Assembly (NCBI RefSeq): GCF_018618755.1
Contig: NZ_JACSMR010000016.1
Location: forward strand, 1-54,943
Direction: 5' to 3'
Origin: Exiguobacterium sp. s193
GTDB lineage: Bacteria > Bacillota > Bacilli > Exiguobacteriales > Exiguobacteriaceae
Length of the DNA: 54,943 bases
The stretch's first letter is position 1. Each line of letters starts with the position of its first letter. Under the pieces are notes generated by a model. The model saw nothing but the letters and a program-made list of their open reading frames with translations, had not been told where the DNA came from and ran no database searches. Made by a program: the position numbers and the translations under genes. Of this stretch, positions 40,989 to 50,263 are shown piece by piece.

Positions 40989-41887
40989 CGCGCGTACGGC
41001 TTTCTCGTCCGGTACACTTCATACAATAAAAGGGATGCGGCAACGGAAGCGTTGAGTGACGTGACATGACCCGCCATCGGAAGGTGGACGAGGAAATCAC
41101 ATTTCTCTCGGACGAGCCGACTCATCCCTTTGCCTTCACTACCGATGACGATACCAAGTGGCATCGTTCCGTCGAGCGTGCGGTAATCATCACTTTCACG
41201 TGCATCCGTCCCGACGAACCAAAGCCCTTTTTTCTTGAGGTCTTCCATCGTCCGCGTCAAATTCGTCACCCGAACGACCGGAATGTGTTCAATCGCACCC
41301 GTCGATGCCTTCGCGACGACTTGTGTCAATCCGACCGAACGGCGTTTCGGAATGATGACCCCGTGCGCTCCGACTGCGTCCGCCGTCCGAAGAATCGAAC
41401 CGAGGTTATGCGGGTCTTCCAGCTCGTCAAGCAAGACGATGAGTGGTGTCTCGTCCTTTTTCTCTGCCAAGGCAAAGATATCGTCGAGTTCCGCGTATTC
41501 ATAGGCAGCAACCGCCGCGACGACACCTTGGTGGTTGTCACTCCCTGTCAAACCATGGAGTTTTGAACGGGGCACGATTTGGATTTGGACATTCGCTTCT
41601 TGCGCCATCGCGTGGATGACGGCGAGCGGTCCCTTTTGTTGCCCTTCCTGGATAAAGAGCTTATTCATTTCGCGTCCACTTCGTAACGCTTCGAGAACGG
41701 GATTTCGTCCGTAAAGGAAATCTTGACCTTCTGCGAGTGGTTCGATGACGATCGGGTCCTCCTGTTTCTTTTCAACACGTTTTCGTTTTTCGCCAGTCTT
41801 AGGGCGTTGTGCTTGATCGACTGGGTTATTTTCCGTCTGTCGTTTCGGCTTCGAGTAATTCGAACGCTTGCCCGATGAGTTCTTCAA
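40985..41887 (-). CDS. rlmB: 23S rRNA (guanosine-2'-O-)-methyltransferase RlmB (TrmH/SPOUT family)
   Basis: The catalytic SPOUT domain has the knot motifs LLDELEDPHNLGSILRTADA, VIGSEGKGMSRL and LNASVAASLLLYE. The start is a TTG at 41887, inside mrnC (62-nt overlap), because AAGGAGGGG lies just before it and no other start codon with an SD is found before the conserved LYGRNPVLEAL. This gives 300 residues with a ~50-residue Lys/Arg-rich N-terminal extension, compared with about 249 in B. subtilis. Confidence 0.9.
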   Translation of the reverse strand: MKNSSGKRSNYSKPKRQTENNPVDQAQRPKTGEKRKRVEKKQEDPIVIEPLAEGQDFLYGRNPVLEALRSGREMNKLFIQEGQQKGPLAVIHAMAQEANVQIQIVPRSKLHGLTGSDNHQGVVAAVAAYEYAELDDIFALAEKKDETPLIVLLDELEDPHNLGSILRTADAVGAHGVIIPKRRSVGLTQVVAKASTGAIEHIPVVRVTNLTRTMEDLKKKGLWFVGTDARESDDYRTLDGTMPLGIVIGSEGKGMSRLVREKCDFLVHLPMAGHVTSLNASVAASLLLYEVYRTRKPYAR

Positions 41888-42230
41888 GACGATCCCCTCC
41901 TTCTGAAAGATAAATGTAGCCTAACAATGCTTCGAACGCTGTCGCGTAGCGGTACGTGTGGACATCCGTACTTTTTGGTACAGAACCCGACTTCGCATTT
42001 TTTCCGCGCCGGACGACCGCTTGTTCCTCTTCTGTCAGTGTTCCCTGATTGAGCCAATGTGTAACGACGGTCGCCTGCGCTTGCGCCCGGACGTATTGAA
42101 CCGCTGCTTGATGCAACTCACCGGGTTTGACGAATCCACGGTCAAGCAGTCGCTCACGGACACGCATCTCATAAACGACGTCTCCCATATAGGCGAGCGC
42201 GAGTGCATTCAATTGTTTATAGTTCTTCAT
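41826..42230 (-). CDS. mrnC: Mini-ribonuclease III
   Basis: The 134-residue protein is an RNase III catalytic domain without a dsRNA-binding domain; it matures 23S rRNA in Bacillus. Conserved [15 protein letters not shown] and [16 protein letters not shown] are visible, containing the acidic residues. The ATG at 42230 overlaps the cysS stop as ATGA; a GTG at 42242 is an alternative. Confidence 0.93.
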   Translation of the reverse strand: MKNYKQLNALALAYMGDVVYEMRVRERLLDRGFVKPGELHQAAVQYVRAQAQATVVTHWLNQGTLTEEEQAVVRRGKNAKSGSVPKSTDVHTYRYATAFEALLGYIYLSEGGDRLEELIGQAFELLEAETTDGK

Positions 42231-43624
42231 CCGCGCTTCCACCGCATCCCTTGTGCTGTATCTTCAAGTAAGATGCCTTGGTCGCGGAGCTGATCGCGGA
42301 TTTCATCTGCCCGTCCGAAATCACGATTTTTCCGTGCCTCGTTCCGTTCTGTAATCAATTGCTCGACTTCTTCGTCTAATAGTCCACGGTCGACAGTCAG
42401 CGTTACCCCTAACACACCTGACAATTCGTTGAAGACGGTCAGGAAACGGTCGAGGACTTCTTTTGAGACTTGTGCTTCTGCAAGATACAGGTTCGCTTCT
42501 TTCGATAGGTCAAATAAATCCGTCACGGCATTCGCTGTGTTGAAGTCATCATCCATCGACGTGATGAAGTGTTGCTTGATGTCTTCAATTCGTTTCAACC
42601 ATTTTTCATTTGCTGTTCCGAGATCTGCCGTCATCGCGAGACGGTGCTCGACGTTTGCGACCGACTCCCGAATCCGTGCCAGACCGTTGACGGCTTGATC
42701 AATCAGTTCGCGGCTGTAGTTGATCGGGTGACGGTACTGGACGGACAACATGAAGAAGCGTAAGACCATCGGATCAATGACTTGAATCGCTTCATGGACC
42801 GTCAAAAAGTTTCCGAGTGATTTTGACATCTTTTCGTTTTCGATGTTGACGAATCCATTATGCATCCAGTAATTTGCGAATTTTTGTGAATTGCATGCTT
42901 CCGACTGGGCGATTTCGTTTTCATGGTGCGGGAACTTCAAGTCTTGTCCGCCGGCATGGATATCAATCGTATCTCCCAAGTATTTTTTCGCCATCGCCGA
43001 GCACTCGATGTGCCAGCCGGGGCGTCCTTCACCCCATGGACTTGTCCAAGACGGTTCACCCGGCTTAACGGCTTTCCACAGGACGAAATCGAGTGGATCT
43101 TCTTTTTTCTCACCGACTTCAATCCGCGCGCCTGACCGGAGTTCATCAATCGATTGCTGACTTAACTGGCCATAGGTCTCGAAGCTCCGTGTCCGGAAGT
43201 AGACATCTCCGCCTGAAGCATAGGCATTTCCTTTTTCGACGAGGACTTTGATGAAGTCGATGATATCATCCATCGTCTCTGTGACGAGCGGATGGACGTC
43301 CGCTTGTTGCACGTTCAAGGCACCTGTATCTGCGTGGTATGCCGCGATGAAACGTTTCGTCAAATCATGGTAGTCTTCACCGAGCTCATTCGCCGTCCGA
43401 ATGATTTTATCATCGACGTCCGTAAAGTTCGAGACGTACTGGACTTCATAACCGCGGTACGTCAAGTAACGGCGGACCGTATCAAACACGATGGCCGGAC
43501 GAGCATTTCCGATATGAATATAGTTGTAGACAGTTGGTCCACAGACATACATCTTGACCTTACCTTCTTCTAACGGTTTAAATGGTTCCTTTTTTCCGGT
43601 CATGCTGTTGTAAAGTTGTATCAT
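42227..43624 (-). CDS. cysS: Cysteinyl-tRNA synthetase
   Basis: The 465-residue class I enzyme has the HIGH-type IHIGNARPA at about 36-44, the zinc ligands including CGPTVYN and [11 protein letters not shown], and the KMSKS motif KMSKSLGN. The start [10 protein letters not shown] at 43624 has AAAGGAGG upstream and overlaps cysE by 47 nt. Regulated with cysE by the T-box. Confidence 0.96.
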   Translation of the reverse strand: MIQLYNSMTGKKEPFKPLEEGKVKMYVCGPTVYNYIHIGNARPAIVFDTVRRYLTYRGYEVQYVSNFTDVDDKIIRTANELGEDYHDLTKRFIAAYHADTGALNVQQADVHPLVTETMDDIIDFIKVLVEKGNAYASGGDVYFRTRSFETYGQLSQQSIDELRSGARIEVGEKKEDPLDFVLWKAVKPGEPSWTSPWGEGRPGWHIECSAMAKKYLGDTIDIHAGGQDLKFPHHENEIAQSEACNSQKFANYWMHNGFVNIENEKMSKSLGNFLTVHEAIQVIDPMVLRFFMLSVQYRHPINYSRELIDQAVNGLARIRESVANVEHRLAMTADLGTANEKWLKRIEDIKQHFITSMDDDFNTANAVTDLFDLSKEANLYLAEAQVSKEVLDRFLTVFNELSGVLGVTLTVDRGLLDEEVEQLITERNEARKNRDFGRADEIRDQLRDQGILLEDTAQGMRWKRG

Positions 43625-44261
43625 TTCGAAGTCCTCCTTTAATTCGCTCAATTTCACGTTTTAATTCATCAATTTCAATTTCAATCCGCTCCTGACACTC
43701 ACTGACCGGATCCGGTAGACGGTGATCAAGTGGGGCCTCGACTTTCATCCCGTCCTGGACGACGACACGCCCCGGGATTCCGACGACCGTCGCGTTAGCA
43801 GGGACGTCTTTTAGGACGACTGAGCTTGCCCCGATTTTTGATGCATCGCCGACCGAAATATCACCGAGTACACGTGCTCCCGCTGAAACGAGCACCCCGT
43901 TCCCGAGCGTCGGATGGCGTTTGCCTGTCTCTTTGCCCGTCCCGCCGAGCGTCACGCCTTGGAAAATCGTCACATCGTCTCCGATGATTGCCGTTTCCCC
44001 AATGACGACACCCATGCCATGATCGATAAAGAAACGGCGTCCGATCGTCGCACCTGGGTGAATTTCGATTCCTGTCATAAAGCGGCTGAACTGGGCAATG
44101 CTTCGTCCAAGTAATTTCAAATTCATCTTCCATAACCGATGGGCTACACGGTGCATCCAAATCGCATGCAGTCCAGGGTACGTCAAGATGACTTCAATGC
44201 GACTGCGTGCAGACGGATCTTGGTTGAATACATTGCGAATGTCTTCTCGTATGCGTGTCAT
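43578..44261 (-). CDS. cysE: Serine O-acetyltransferase
   Basis: The first step of cysteine synthesis: serine + acetyl-CoA to O-acetylserine. The 227-residue protein has left-handed beta-helix hexapeptide repeats ([39 protein letters not shown]). The start [10 protein letters not shown] at 44261 has GGAGAGGAG. First gene behind the T-box. Confidence 0.96.
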   Translation of the reverse strand: MTRIREDIRNVFNQDPSARSRIEVILTYPGLHAIWMHRVAHRLWKMNLKLLGRSIAQFSRFMTGIEIHPGATIGRRFFIDHGMGVVIGETAIIGDDVTIFQGVTLGGTGKETGKRHPTLGNGVLVSAGARVLGDISVGDASKIGASSVVLKDVPANATVVGIPGRVVVQDGMKVEAPLDHRLPDPVSECQERIEIEIDELKREIERIKGGLRNDTTLQQHDRKKGTI

Positions 44262-44281
44262 GTTCAATCTCCTCTCCATAA

Positions 44282-44523
44282 GAAAAAGCGCCCCCGTGCA
44301 TCGCTGCACAGAGACGCTAATCAGCGCGGTCCCACTCTGTTTGGACGAGTCACTCGTCCCTCTCCGTGTCCGTTAACGCCGGAGATACGTCTACGCCTAC
44401 TCTCACTGATTTCGGGTAGCACTCAGAGGGGCATTTCATGACAATTTTCTTCAAGCTCTCGCACCACACAAGCTTGTCTCTGGAGAAGAAACATTGACAC
44501 TACTTTCCTCATCTACGCTTTAT
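44282..44523 (-). promoter_or_regulatory. T-box riboswitch (tRNA-Cys) controlling cysE-cysS
   Basis: From the gltX stop the minus strand has a Stem I start (GATGAGGAAAGTAGTG, with an AGTA motif), a putative specifier TGC (44421-44419) in GAGTGCTACC, the T-box motif GTGGGACCGCG (44336-44325), an antiterminator (cagag/ctctg and cgc/gcg) and a 14-bp terminator stem (44318-44287) followed by TTTTTCTT. UGC fits cysteine and the downstream genes. The bulge base G would pair with discriminator U only by wobble. No clear promoter is seen between gltX and it. Confidence 0.9.
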
Positions 44524-45969
44524 TTATACGTCTAGTCGCGCAAGTACGCGGTCTTTTCCTAATAGTTGAATCGTATTCGGAAGTTCTGGACCATGTGTTT
44601 GCCCCGTCGTTGCGACGCGGATTGGCATGAACAGATTTTTTCCTTTTTGACCGGTTGCTTTTTGTGTTGCCTTAATCGATGCTTTGATCGCTTCCGGCGT
44701 CCACTCTTCAAGTGTCCGCAATTGATTTGCGAATTCAGCTAAGACGGTCGGAACCGTTTCGCCACTCAAGACAGTATTTGCTTCTTCATCATACACCACT
44801 TCATCTTCAAAAAACATCTCTGAAAGCTCAACGACTTCTGCTCCGTGTGTCATCTGCTCACGGTAAAGTCCGACGAGGTTTTTCGCCCAGTCGAGTTCTT
44901 CCGCTGACGGCTCGTTTGAGACACGTCCTGCTGCTTGAAGGAATGGAAGACTCGCTTCGAATACTTCTTCGAACGATTGGTGTTTCATGTACTGCCCGTT
45001 AATCCAAGCTAGCTTTTGTTGATCGAACACAGCTGGACTCTTCGACAGGCGGGACGCATCAAAGATCTCGATGAATTCTTCTTTCGTGAAGATTTCTTGT
45101 TCCCCGACCGGCGACCAACCAAGCAACGTCACAAAGTTGAGTAACGCTTCCGGGAGATAACCGAGGTCTTTATACTGCTCGATGTACTGAATGATCGATT
45201 GATCACGTTTCGACAGTTTTTTATGCTCTTCGTTGACGATGAGCGTCATGTGACCAAATGTTGGATACTCCCAACCGAACGCATCATAAATCATCATCTG
45301 TTTCGGCGTGTTCGAGATGTGGTCGTCTCCACGTAAGACATGGCTGATTGCCATCAAGTGATCGTCGACGACAACGGCGAAGTTATACGTCGGAATCCCG
45401 TCTTTTTTGACGATGACCCAGTCTCCGAAGTCTTTTGATTCAAACGATACGTCTTCTTTGACGATATCGTTCCATGTATACGTCACGCTTTCCGGTACAC
45501 GAATCCGAATCGATGGTGTCCGTCCTTCCGCGACGAATGCGTCTTCTTGTTCTTGCGTCAGGTTGCGGTGTGCACCTGAATAACGTGGTGCTTCACCACG
45601 TGCGATTTGTGCTTCACGCTCTGCCTCAAGTTCTTCCGATGTCATGTAGCAACGGTAAGCGAGTCCTTTTTCAAGTAACTCGTCCGTGTATTTTTGATAG
45701 AGGTCAAGTCGCTCCATTTGGAAATAAGGACCGTAGTCGCCACCGCGGCCTGGACCTTCATCCCAATCGATTCCGAGCCACTCGAGGTACTTCATCTGAC
45801 TTTCAACGCCACCATCAATGTTTCGTTTTTGGTCCGTATCCTCAATCCGTAAAATCATTTTCCCGCCCGCATGACGTGCGAACAAATAGTTGAATAAAGC
45901 CGTCCGTGCATTCCCAATATGAAGGTGCCCGGTCGGACTTGGTGCATAACGTACACGTACTTCTGCCAT
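44524..45969 (-). CDS. gltX: Glutamyl-tRNA synthetase
   Basis: The 481-residue class I enzyme has [19 protein letters not shown] (HIGH-like, about 8-26) and KLSKRDQSI (KMSKS-like, around 250). In most Firmicutes this non-discriminating enzyme also charges tRNA-Gln. Normal length; follows ispF. Confidence 0.96.
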   Translation of the reverse strand: MAEVRVRYAPSPTGHLHIGNARTALFNYLFARHAGGKMILRIEDTDQKRNIDGGVESQMKYLEWLGIDWDEGPGRGGDYGPYFQMERLDLYQKYTDELLEKGLAYRCYMTSEELEAEREAQIARGEAPRYSGAHRNLTQEQEDAFVAEGRTPSIRIRVPESVTYTWNDIVKEDVSFESKDFGDWVIVKKDGIPTYNFAVVVDDHLMAISHVLRGDDHISNTPKQMMIYDAFGWEYPTFGHMTLIVNEEHKKLSKRDQSIIQYIEQYKDLGYLPEALLNFVTLLGWSPVGEQEIFTKEEFIEIFDASRLSKSPAVFDQQKLAWINGQYMKHQSFEEVFEASLPFLQAAGRVSNEPSAEELDWAKNLVGLYREQMTHGAEVVELSEMFFEDEVVYDEEANTVLSGETVPTVLAEFANQLRTLEEWTPEAIKASIKATQKATGQKGKNLFMPIRVATTGQTHGPELPNTIQLLGKDRVLARLDV

Positions 45970-46013
45970 TTCCGATCACTCCTTTAGTCTAAAATTCGCT
46001 TAATCAGTATACC

Positions 46014-46496
46014 TTATTCTTCGATTCGTTTCAGCAGAATCACAGCTTGGCACGCAATTCCTTCTTCACGCCCTGTAAACCCGAGCCATTCCGTCGTCGT
46101 CGCTTTGACGTTGATTTGCTCGATGTCCGCTTCAAGCAGTTCCGCGATCCGCGCACGCATCGTATCGATGTACGGACGTAATTTAGGCGCTTGCGCAATG
46201 ACGGTCGCGTCTAAGTTAATCAGTTCATATCCTTTACGCTTGACGAGTGCATAGACATGTTCGAGCAGTTTAGCGGAGTCTGCATCTTTGAATTCAGGAT
46301 CTGTATCCGGAAAATGTTTCCCGATATCCCCTTCCGCAATCGCTCCGAGTGCCGCGTCCGCAATCGTATGCAGCAAGACGTCCGCATCTGAGTGACCGAG
46401 TAATCCTTTCGTATGGGGGATTTCAATCCCGCCTAAGATGAGTTTCCGATCTTCTGCGAATGCATGTACATCAAAACCTTGTCCAATTCGAATCAT
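46014..46496 (-). CDS. ispF: 2-C-methyl-D-erythritol 2,4-cyclodiphosphate synthase
   Basis: MEP pathway step 5. The 160-residue protein has the zinc ligands FDVHAF (Asp8, His10) and [14 protein letters not shown] (His42 nearby). Starts 2 nt from ispD's stop, so translationally coupled. Confidence 0.96.
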   Translation of the reverse strand: MIRIGQGFDVHAFAEDRKLILGGIEIPHTKGLLGHSDADVLLHTIADAALGAIAEGDIGKHFPDTDPEFKDADSAKLLEHVYALVKRKGYELINLDATVIAQAPKLRPYIDTMRARIAELLEADIEQINVKATTTEWLGFTGREEGIACQAVILLKRIEE

Positions 46497-46498
46497 CG

Positions 46499-47182
46499 TT
46501 ATTTCCCTCGTTTCATTAGGATCGCTTCACCAAACCATAGGTCGTCCGGTGTCGTCACTTTAATATTTTCATATTGACCGGTGACGAGCGTCACCTTTCC
46601 TCCGTCCCATTCTATCAAACTTGCATCATCTGTACCTAAATAGTGTTCTGCCGCCTTTTGATGAACCGTCCGAATCGTTTGAAGATCGAATGCTTGTGGC
46701 GTCTGTGCCGCCATCAATTCGTCCCGCGGGACCGTTTCGACGATCGTCGCACCCGTTATCCGCTTGACGGTATCTTTGACCGGGACGGCGAGAATCGCTG
46801 CTTTGTGCTCGACTGCCGCTGCGACGACGGCATGAATGGCTGCCTGTTCGACGAACGGCCGGGCACCGTCATGAATCAACACGATGCCGGGTGTCGCGAT
46901 GACTTCGAGTCCACGCAAGACACTTTCTTGTCGTTCCCGTCCCCCGGCAACAAGCCGGACTGGCGTCGCGTAACGTTCCGTCACTTGCTCAAACCAGATT
47001 TGTTCCGCCGGATTGATGGCAAGAATAATTTCTTCACAGAGGGGATCGGCTTCAAAGACATCGAGTGTCCACTCAATGATTGAACGGTCCCGTAACATCA
47101 GCATCAGTTTATTGCGATCTGCGCCCATCCGTTTTCCGGCACCAGCTGCCGGGATGACGACGCGGTATGTCTGTTCTATCAT
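46499..47182 (-). CDS. ispD: 2-C-methyl-D-erythritol 4-phosphate cytidylyltransferase
   Basis: MEP pathway step 3. The 227-residue protein has [18 protein letters not shown] (CTP-binding loop), IHDGARPFV and KVTTPDDL. The ATG at 47182 has AGAGGGAA; an in-frame extension of 64 codons upstream runs through the structured region and is not conserved. Confidence 0.95.
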   Translation of the reverse strand: MIEQTYRVVIPAAGAGKRMGADRNKLMLMLRDRSIIEWTLDVFEADPLCEEIILAINPAEQIWFEQVTERYATPVRLVAGGRERQESVLRGLEVIATPGIVLIHDGARPFVEQAAIHAVVAAAVEHKAAILAVPVKDTVKRITGATIVETVPRDELMAAQTPQAFDLQTIRTVHQKAAEHYLGTDDASLIEWDGGKVTLVTGQYENIKVTTPDDLWFGEAILMKRGK

Positions 47183-47207
47183 GGCATTCCCTCTTTTCTC
47201 ATAAGTA

Positions 47208-47233
47208 AAGACTGCCACATCTGTGGCAGTCCT
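47208..47233 (-). repeat. Palindrome B: perfect hairpin before ispD
   Basis: Perfect 10-bp arms (gactgccaca/tgtggcagtc, 47210-47231) extend by two more pairs on the minus strand, followed by TTTACTT, a weak terminator tail. Nearly identical to palindrome A 350 nt away. Confidence 0.7.
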
Positions 47234-47562
47234 AGCGTGTAGACAAACGCTTATGAAGCGTGAACATGCGATATCGAGAGGCAATCCGTTCTCGCTTCCC
47301 TGTCTCACCTCGTCTTCAAAGCGATTCGGGACGGGTGGCGCTCTAAAGTGTCTGCATGTCCGGCTTTCCGTCATGGTATTCCCTAAAAAGCGTCACGTTT
47401 CGTTGACTCTTACGGGAAAAAGTGCGTTTTCAACGCACTTTCAGAGGCAGGCAAGACCCTGCTCGTTGTCCGTGAGGATCAAGGAGCAACGGCTTGCGCC
47501 TCGCCCGAGGAAAGCAACGAAAACAGACGCTTGATCTCTCGGTCGCACGTTGTCTACAATCT
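47234..47562 (-). ncRNA. Candidate structured RNA (or small mobile element) between yacL and ispD
   Basis: No convincing reading frame. Minus-strand pairings: a closing helix of tgtagacaacg (47558-47548) with cgtttgtctaca (47249-47238), 11 bp with one bulge; a long-range helix of 47530-47515 with 47405-47390 (5 bp, 3-nt internal loop, 8 bp); a 10-bp hairpin with a 3-nt loop and trailing T (47441-47417); cctcg/cgagg; and cgctt/aagcg. tmRNA, RNase P RNA, SRP RNA and T-box hallmarks were looked for and not found. No clear promoter; it may be cut from the yacL-ispD transcript. Confidence 0.35.
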
Positions 47563-47587
47563 GAGACTGCACATCTGTGGCAGTCTC
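47563..47587 (-). repeat. Palindrome A: hairpin after yacL
   Basis: gagactg/cagtctc with inner caca/tgtg and one bulged base, directly after the yacL stop. It has no T-tract, so it is not a canonical terminator. It shares 21 of 22 positions with palindrome B. Confidence 0.7.
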
Positions 47588-48688
47588 TTATTTTTCTTGT
47601 GGTTTCGCAAAAATCATCCGACCGGCAGAGGTCTGTAAGACACTCGTCACGACAACACCAATCGTTTTCGAAATCAAGTGTTTTCCGCCTTCAACGACGA
47701 CCATCGTGCCATCTTCGAGGTACGCGATTCCTTGTTTCTGTTCTTTTCCTTCTTTGATCACAAGCACCGTCATCTCTTCACCGGGAATGACGACTTGTTT
47801 GACGGCGTTCGCCAAATCATTGATGTTCAAGACCGGAACGTTCCGAACTTCACAGACCTTGTTCAAGTTGTAGTCGTTCGTGACGACGATCCCCTTCATC
47901 AACTCCGCTAACTTAATCAGCTTGATGTCGACTTCCGGTACATCTTCAAAATCACCATCATAAATTTCCACTTCCATCCCTGGAATCGATTGCAATTCCT
48001 TGAGGACATCCAGACCGCGGCGACCACGGTTTCGTTTCAGCGTATCTGACGAATCCGCGATGTACTGTAACTCACCGATGACGAATTGTGGAACGATTAA
48101 TTTTCCTTCGACGAATCCGGTTTTCGCGATATCCGTAATCCGACCATCGATGATGACGCTCGTATCGAGCACTTTACTGTTCGATTTTGCCGCGACAACT
48201 GCTTCAGGTGCTGTTTTCTTGTCCGTATTGTTCGTATTCGTCCGTAAGAAGATTTTCGTCAACTCATGACGTTTGCGGTATCCGACCGTAAAACCGAGAT
48301 ATCCGAATAAAGCCGTTACAAAAATCGTTAAGACGTTACTGAGTAATGGAATCCCAACGAGTTCGATCAGCATGCTGACGAGAAATGCCATCACGAGACC
48401 AAGCAGGAGACCAAACGTCCCGAAGAACAAGTCGGCTACGGGCGCTTTCACTAATTTTTCCTCTAAGAACCGGAGAAGTCGAATAACCGAATCCGTAATG
48501 AATAATCCAATTAATAAAAATATGAGTGCACCAATCGTTCCGGTTACGTATGTCGTCATCAACCATTCCGGGAAAGTCATCCCTGTCGCCGCTTCAATTA
48601 ATTGAAATAACTGGGGCAGTAACAAGACACCGAGCGCGAGACCGAGTAACGCAAAAAAGATTCGAATGATGATTTTCAATCTTCCCAC
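47588..48688 (-). CDS. yacL: PIN/TRAM-domain membrane protein (YacL)
   Basis: The 366-residue protein has four N-terminal membrane segments (about 1-145), a PIN nuclease-like domain starting VLDTSVIIDGRI (about 173) with later acidic residues (VVTNDYNLNKV), and a C-terminal TRAM domain (EEMTVLVIKEG). B. subtilis YacL is the equivalent; its function is poorly known. It follows radA directly, with disA missing. Confidence 0.92.
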   Translation of the reverse strand: MGRLKIIIRIFFALLGLALGVLLLPQLFQLIEAATGMTFPEWLMTTYVTGTIGALIFLLIGLFITDSVIRLLRFLEEKLVKAPVADLFFGTFGLLLGLVMAFLVSMLIELVGIPLLSNVLTIFVTALFGYLGFTVGYRKRHELTKIFLRTNTNNTDKKTAPEAVVAAKSNSKVLDTSVIIDGRITDIAKTGFVEGKLIVPQFVIGELQYIADSSDTLKRNRGRRGLDVLKELQSIPGMEVEIYDGDFEDVPEVDIKLIKLAELMKGIVVTNDYNLNKVCEVRNVPVLNINDLANAVKQVVIPGEEMTVLVIKEGKEQKQGIAYLEDGTMVVVEGGKHLISKTIGVVVTSVLQTSAGRMIFAKPQEK

Positions 48689-48710
48689 CTCCTTCTATTA
48701 TTTTAAGTTC

Positions 48711-48719
48711 ATTGTAACA
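48711..48719 (-). promoter_or_regulatory. yacL promoter candidate (extended -10)
   Basis: TGTTACAAT on the minus strand (core 48716-48711) is a good extended -10; no clear -35. It lies about 20 nt before the yacL SD (GAAGGAGGTGGG). Confidence 0.45.
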
Positions 48720-48750
48720 TGTATTTATTTGAATCACCTACGCCTTAAGG

Positions 48751-48787
48751 TGGGGAAACTGTTTACATATCCATTACAGCTTCCCCA
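48751..48787 (-). promoter_or_regulatory. Stable hairpin in the radA-yacL gap
   Basis: A 12-bp stem (tggggaagctgt/acagtttcccca, one G-T pair) with a 13-nt loop. It is followed by CCTTAAGG, not T residues, so it is a weak terminator at most. It marks the spot where disA lies in Bacillus. Confidence 0.5.
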
Positions 48788-48809
48788 TCTTTTCCTACAT
48801 TTCAGGCGT

Positions 48810-50186
48810 TTAAAACGGGATCGTTTCGCGTAACGCTTCGTCAACACTTTCGACACCGATGACCGTGATACCGTCCGGATAGGTCCAGCCTCCGAGATTG
48901 TTTTTCGGAATGATCGCTCGGGTGAACCCAAGCTTCGCAGCTTCTGCGACGCGTTGCTCAATCCGTGAGACGCGACGGACTTCTCCCGTCAATCCGACTT
49001 CGCCGATGACGACGTCTGTCGGACGGGTCGGTTTATCACGGAAGCTTGAGGCAATCGCGACACAAACGGCGAGATCAATCGCCGGTTCATCGAGCTTGAC
49101 GCCACCTGCTGCCTTTAAATATGCGTCCTGGGTTTGCAGTAACAGACCGGACCGTTTCTCGAGCACTGCCATCAGCAAGGCCACCTTGTTTTGATCAATC
49201 CCTGTCGCCATACGCCGTGGATTTCCGAATGAAGTCGGTGAAATCAAGGCTTGTAGCTCAACTAAGACCGTCCGTGTCCCTTCCATCGAAGCGACAATCG
49301 TTGAACCGGATACGCCGGATGTCCGCTCCTCAAGGAAGATTTCCGAAGGGTTCAAAACTTCTTCTAAACCAGACTCACGCATTTCAAAGATCCCGATTTC
49401 ATTCGTTGAACCAAACCGGTTTTTGACGGCACGGAGAATTCGGAACGTATGATGACGCTCCCCTTCAAAATACAAGACGGCATCGACCATATGCTCGAGT
49501 AAACGGGGCCCTGCAATCGAGCCTTGTTTCGTGACGTGACCGACGATAAAGATGGCAATACCGCGACTCTTCGCAATTTTCATCAGCATCGCCGTACATT
49601 CCCGAACTTGCGTGACGCTACCCGGGGCAGACTGAATCTCATCGATATAGACCGTTTGAATCGAGTCAATGATCAAGAATCCCGGTTTTTCTTCGTCGAC
49701 GACCCGCTCAATCATATTCATGTCTGTTTCACTGAGCACGAATAAGTCTTGTGTCGGTAAACCGAGTCGTTCAGCGCGGAGTTTCGTCTGTTTGAGCGAT
49801 TCCTCACCTGAGATGTAGAGAACTTTTTCTCCACGTTGTGCAAGGCGGGCACTTGTCTGTAACAGAATCGTTGATTTCCCAATCCCTGGGTCACCTCCGA
49901 CAAGGACCATCGACCCGGGCACAATCCCCCCACCGAGCACACGGTCAAATTCACTACTTCCTGTAAAGACACGACTTTCTTCTTGCGACACGATATTTGC
50001 GAGACGTTCCGGTTTCAATTGTTTCGTCGTCGTGTGGACGAAGGCGGAACCGCGTCGTGCTTTCTTCTCTTCGACGACTTCTTCGACCATCGTATTCCAT
50101 TCCCCACAGCCGGAGCACCGCCCCATCCATTTGGGCGATTCGGTTCCACAGCTTTGACAAACGAACTTCGTCTTCAGTTTAGCCAC
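48810..50186 (-). CDS. radA: DNA repair protein RadA (Sms)
   Basis: RadA is a RecA-like ATPase that helps branch migration in recombination. The 458-residue protein has the zinc finger [19 protein letters not shown], Walker [10 protein letters not shown] (about 95), the RadA-specific KNRFGSTNE and a Lon-like C-terminal domain. The start is GTG at 50186 ([10 protein letters not shown]), giving the B. subtilis length; the ATG three codons earlier overlaps the SD. Confidence 0.95.
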   Translation of the reverse strand: MAKLKTKFVCQSCGTESPKWMGRCSGCGEWNTMVEEVVEEKKARRGSAFVHTTTKQLKPERLANIVSQEESRVFTGSSEFDRVLGGGIVPGSMVLVGGDPGIGKSTILLQTSARLAQRGEKVLYISGEESLKQTKLRAERLGLPTQDLFVLSETDMNMIERVVDEEKPGFLIIDSIQTVYIDEIQSAPGSVTQVRECTAMLMKIAKSRGIAIFIVGHVTKQGSIAGPRLLEHMVDAVLYFEGERHHTFRILRAVKNRFGSTNEIGIFEMRESGLEEVLNPSEIFLEERTSGVSGSTIVASMEGTRTVLVELQALISPTSFGNPRRMATGIDQNKVALLMAVLEKRSGLLLQTQDAYLKAAGGVKLDEPAIDLAVCVAIASSFRDKPTRPTDVVIGEVGLTGEVRRVSRIEQRVAEAAKLGFTRAIIPKNNLGGWTYPDGITVIGVESVDEALRETIPF

Positions 50187-50211
50187 TCTGTTCATCCTTT
50201 CCTAATTCAAG

Positions 50212-50251
50212 AAAAAGTCCAGCTTTCGCCTCGTACTTGCGAAAGCTGGAC
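50212..50251 (-). terminator. Rho-independent terminator after clpC
   Basis: A perfect 13-bp stem (gtccagctttcgc/gcgaaagctggac, 9-nt loop) followed by TTTTTCTTG on the minus strand. Ends the ctsR operon. Confidence 0.92.
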
Positions 50252-50263
50252 CCTGTTGATCAC

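Noticed and set aside
47183-47374. 64-codon N-terminal extension of ispD
   Set aside because: The residues are unlike any IspD and lie in the structured interval; the ATG at 47182 has an SD and matches the family start.
47234-47562. Region as RNase P RNA, tmRNA, SRP RNA or T-box
   Set aside because: None of their diagnostic motifs (GAGGAAAGTCC, resume-codon tag and CCA end, SRP GGAA tetraloop stem, T-box GTGGNACCGCG) is present on either strand.
48751-48787. radA-yacL hairpin as a terminator
   Set aside because: A strong stem but no T-tract follows, so it was listed as a hairpin only.
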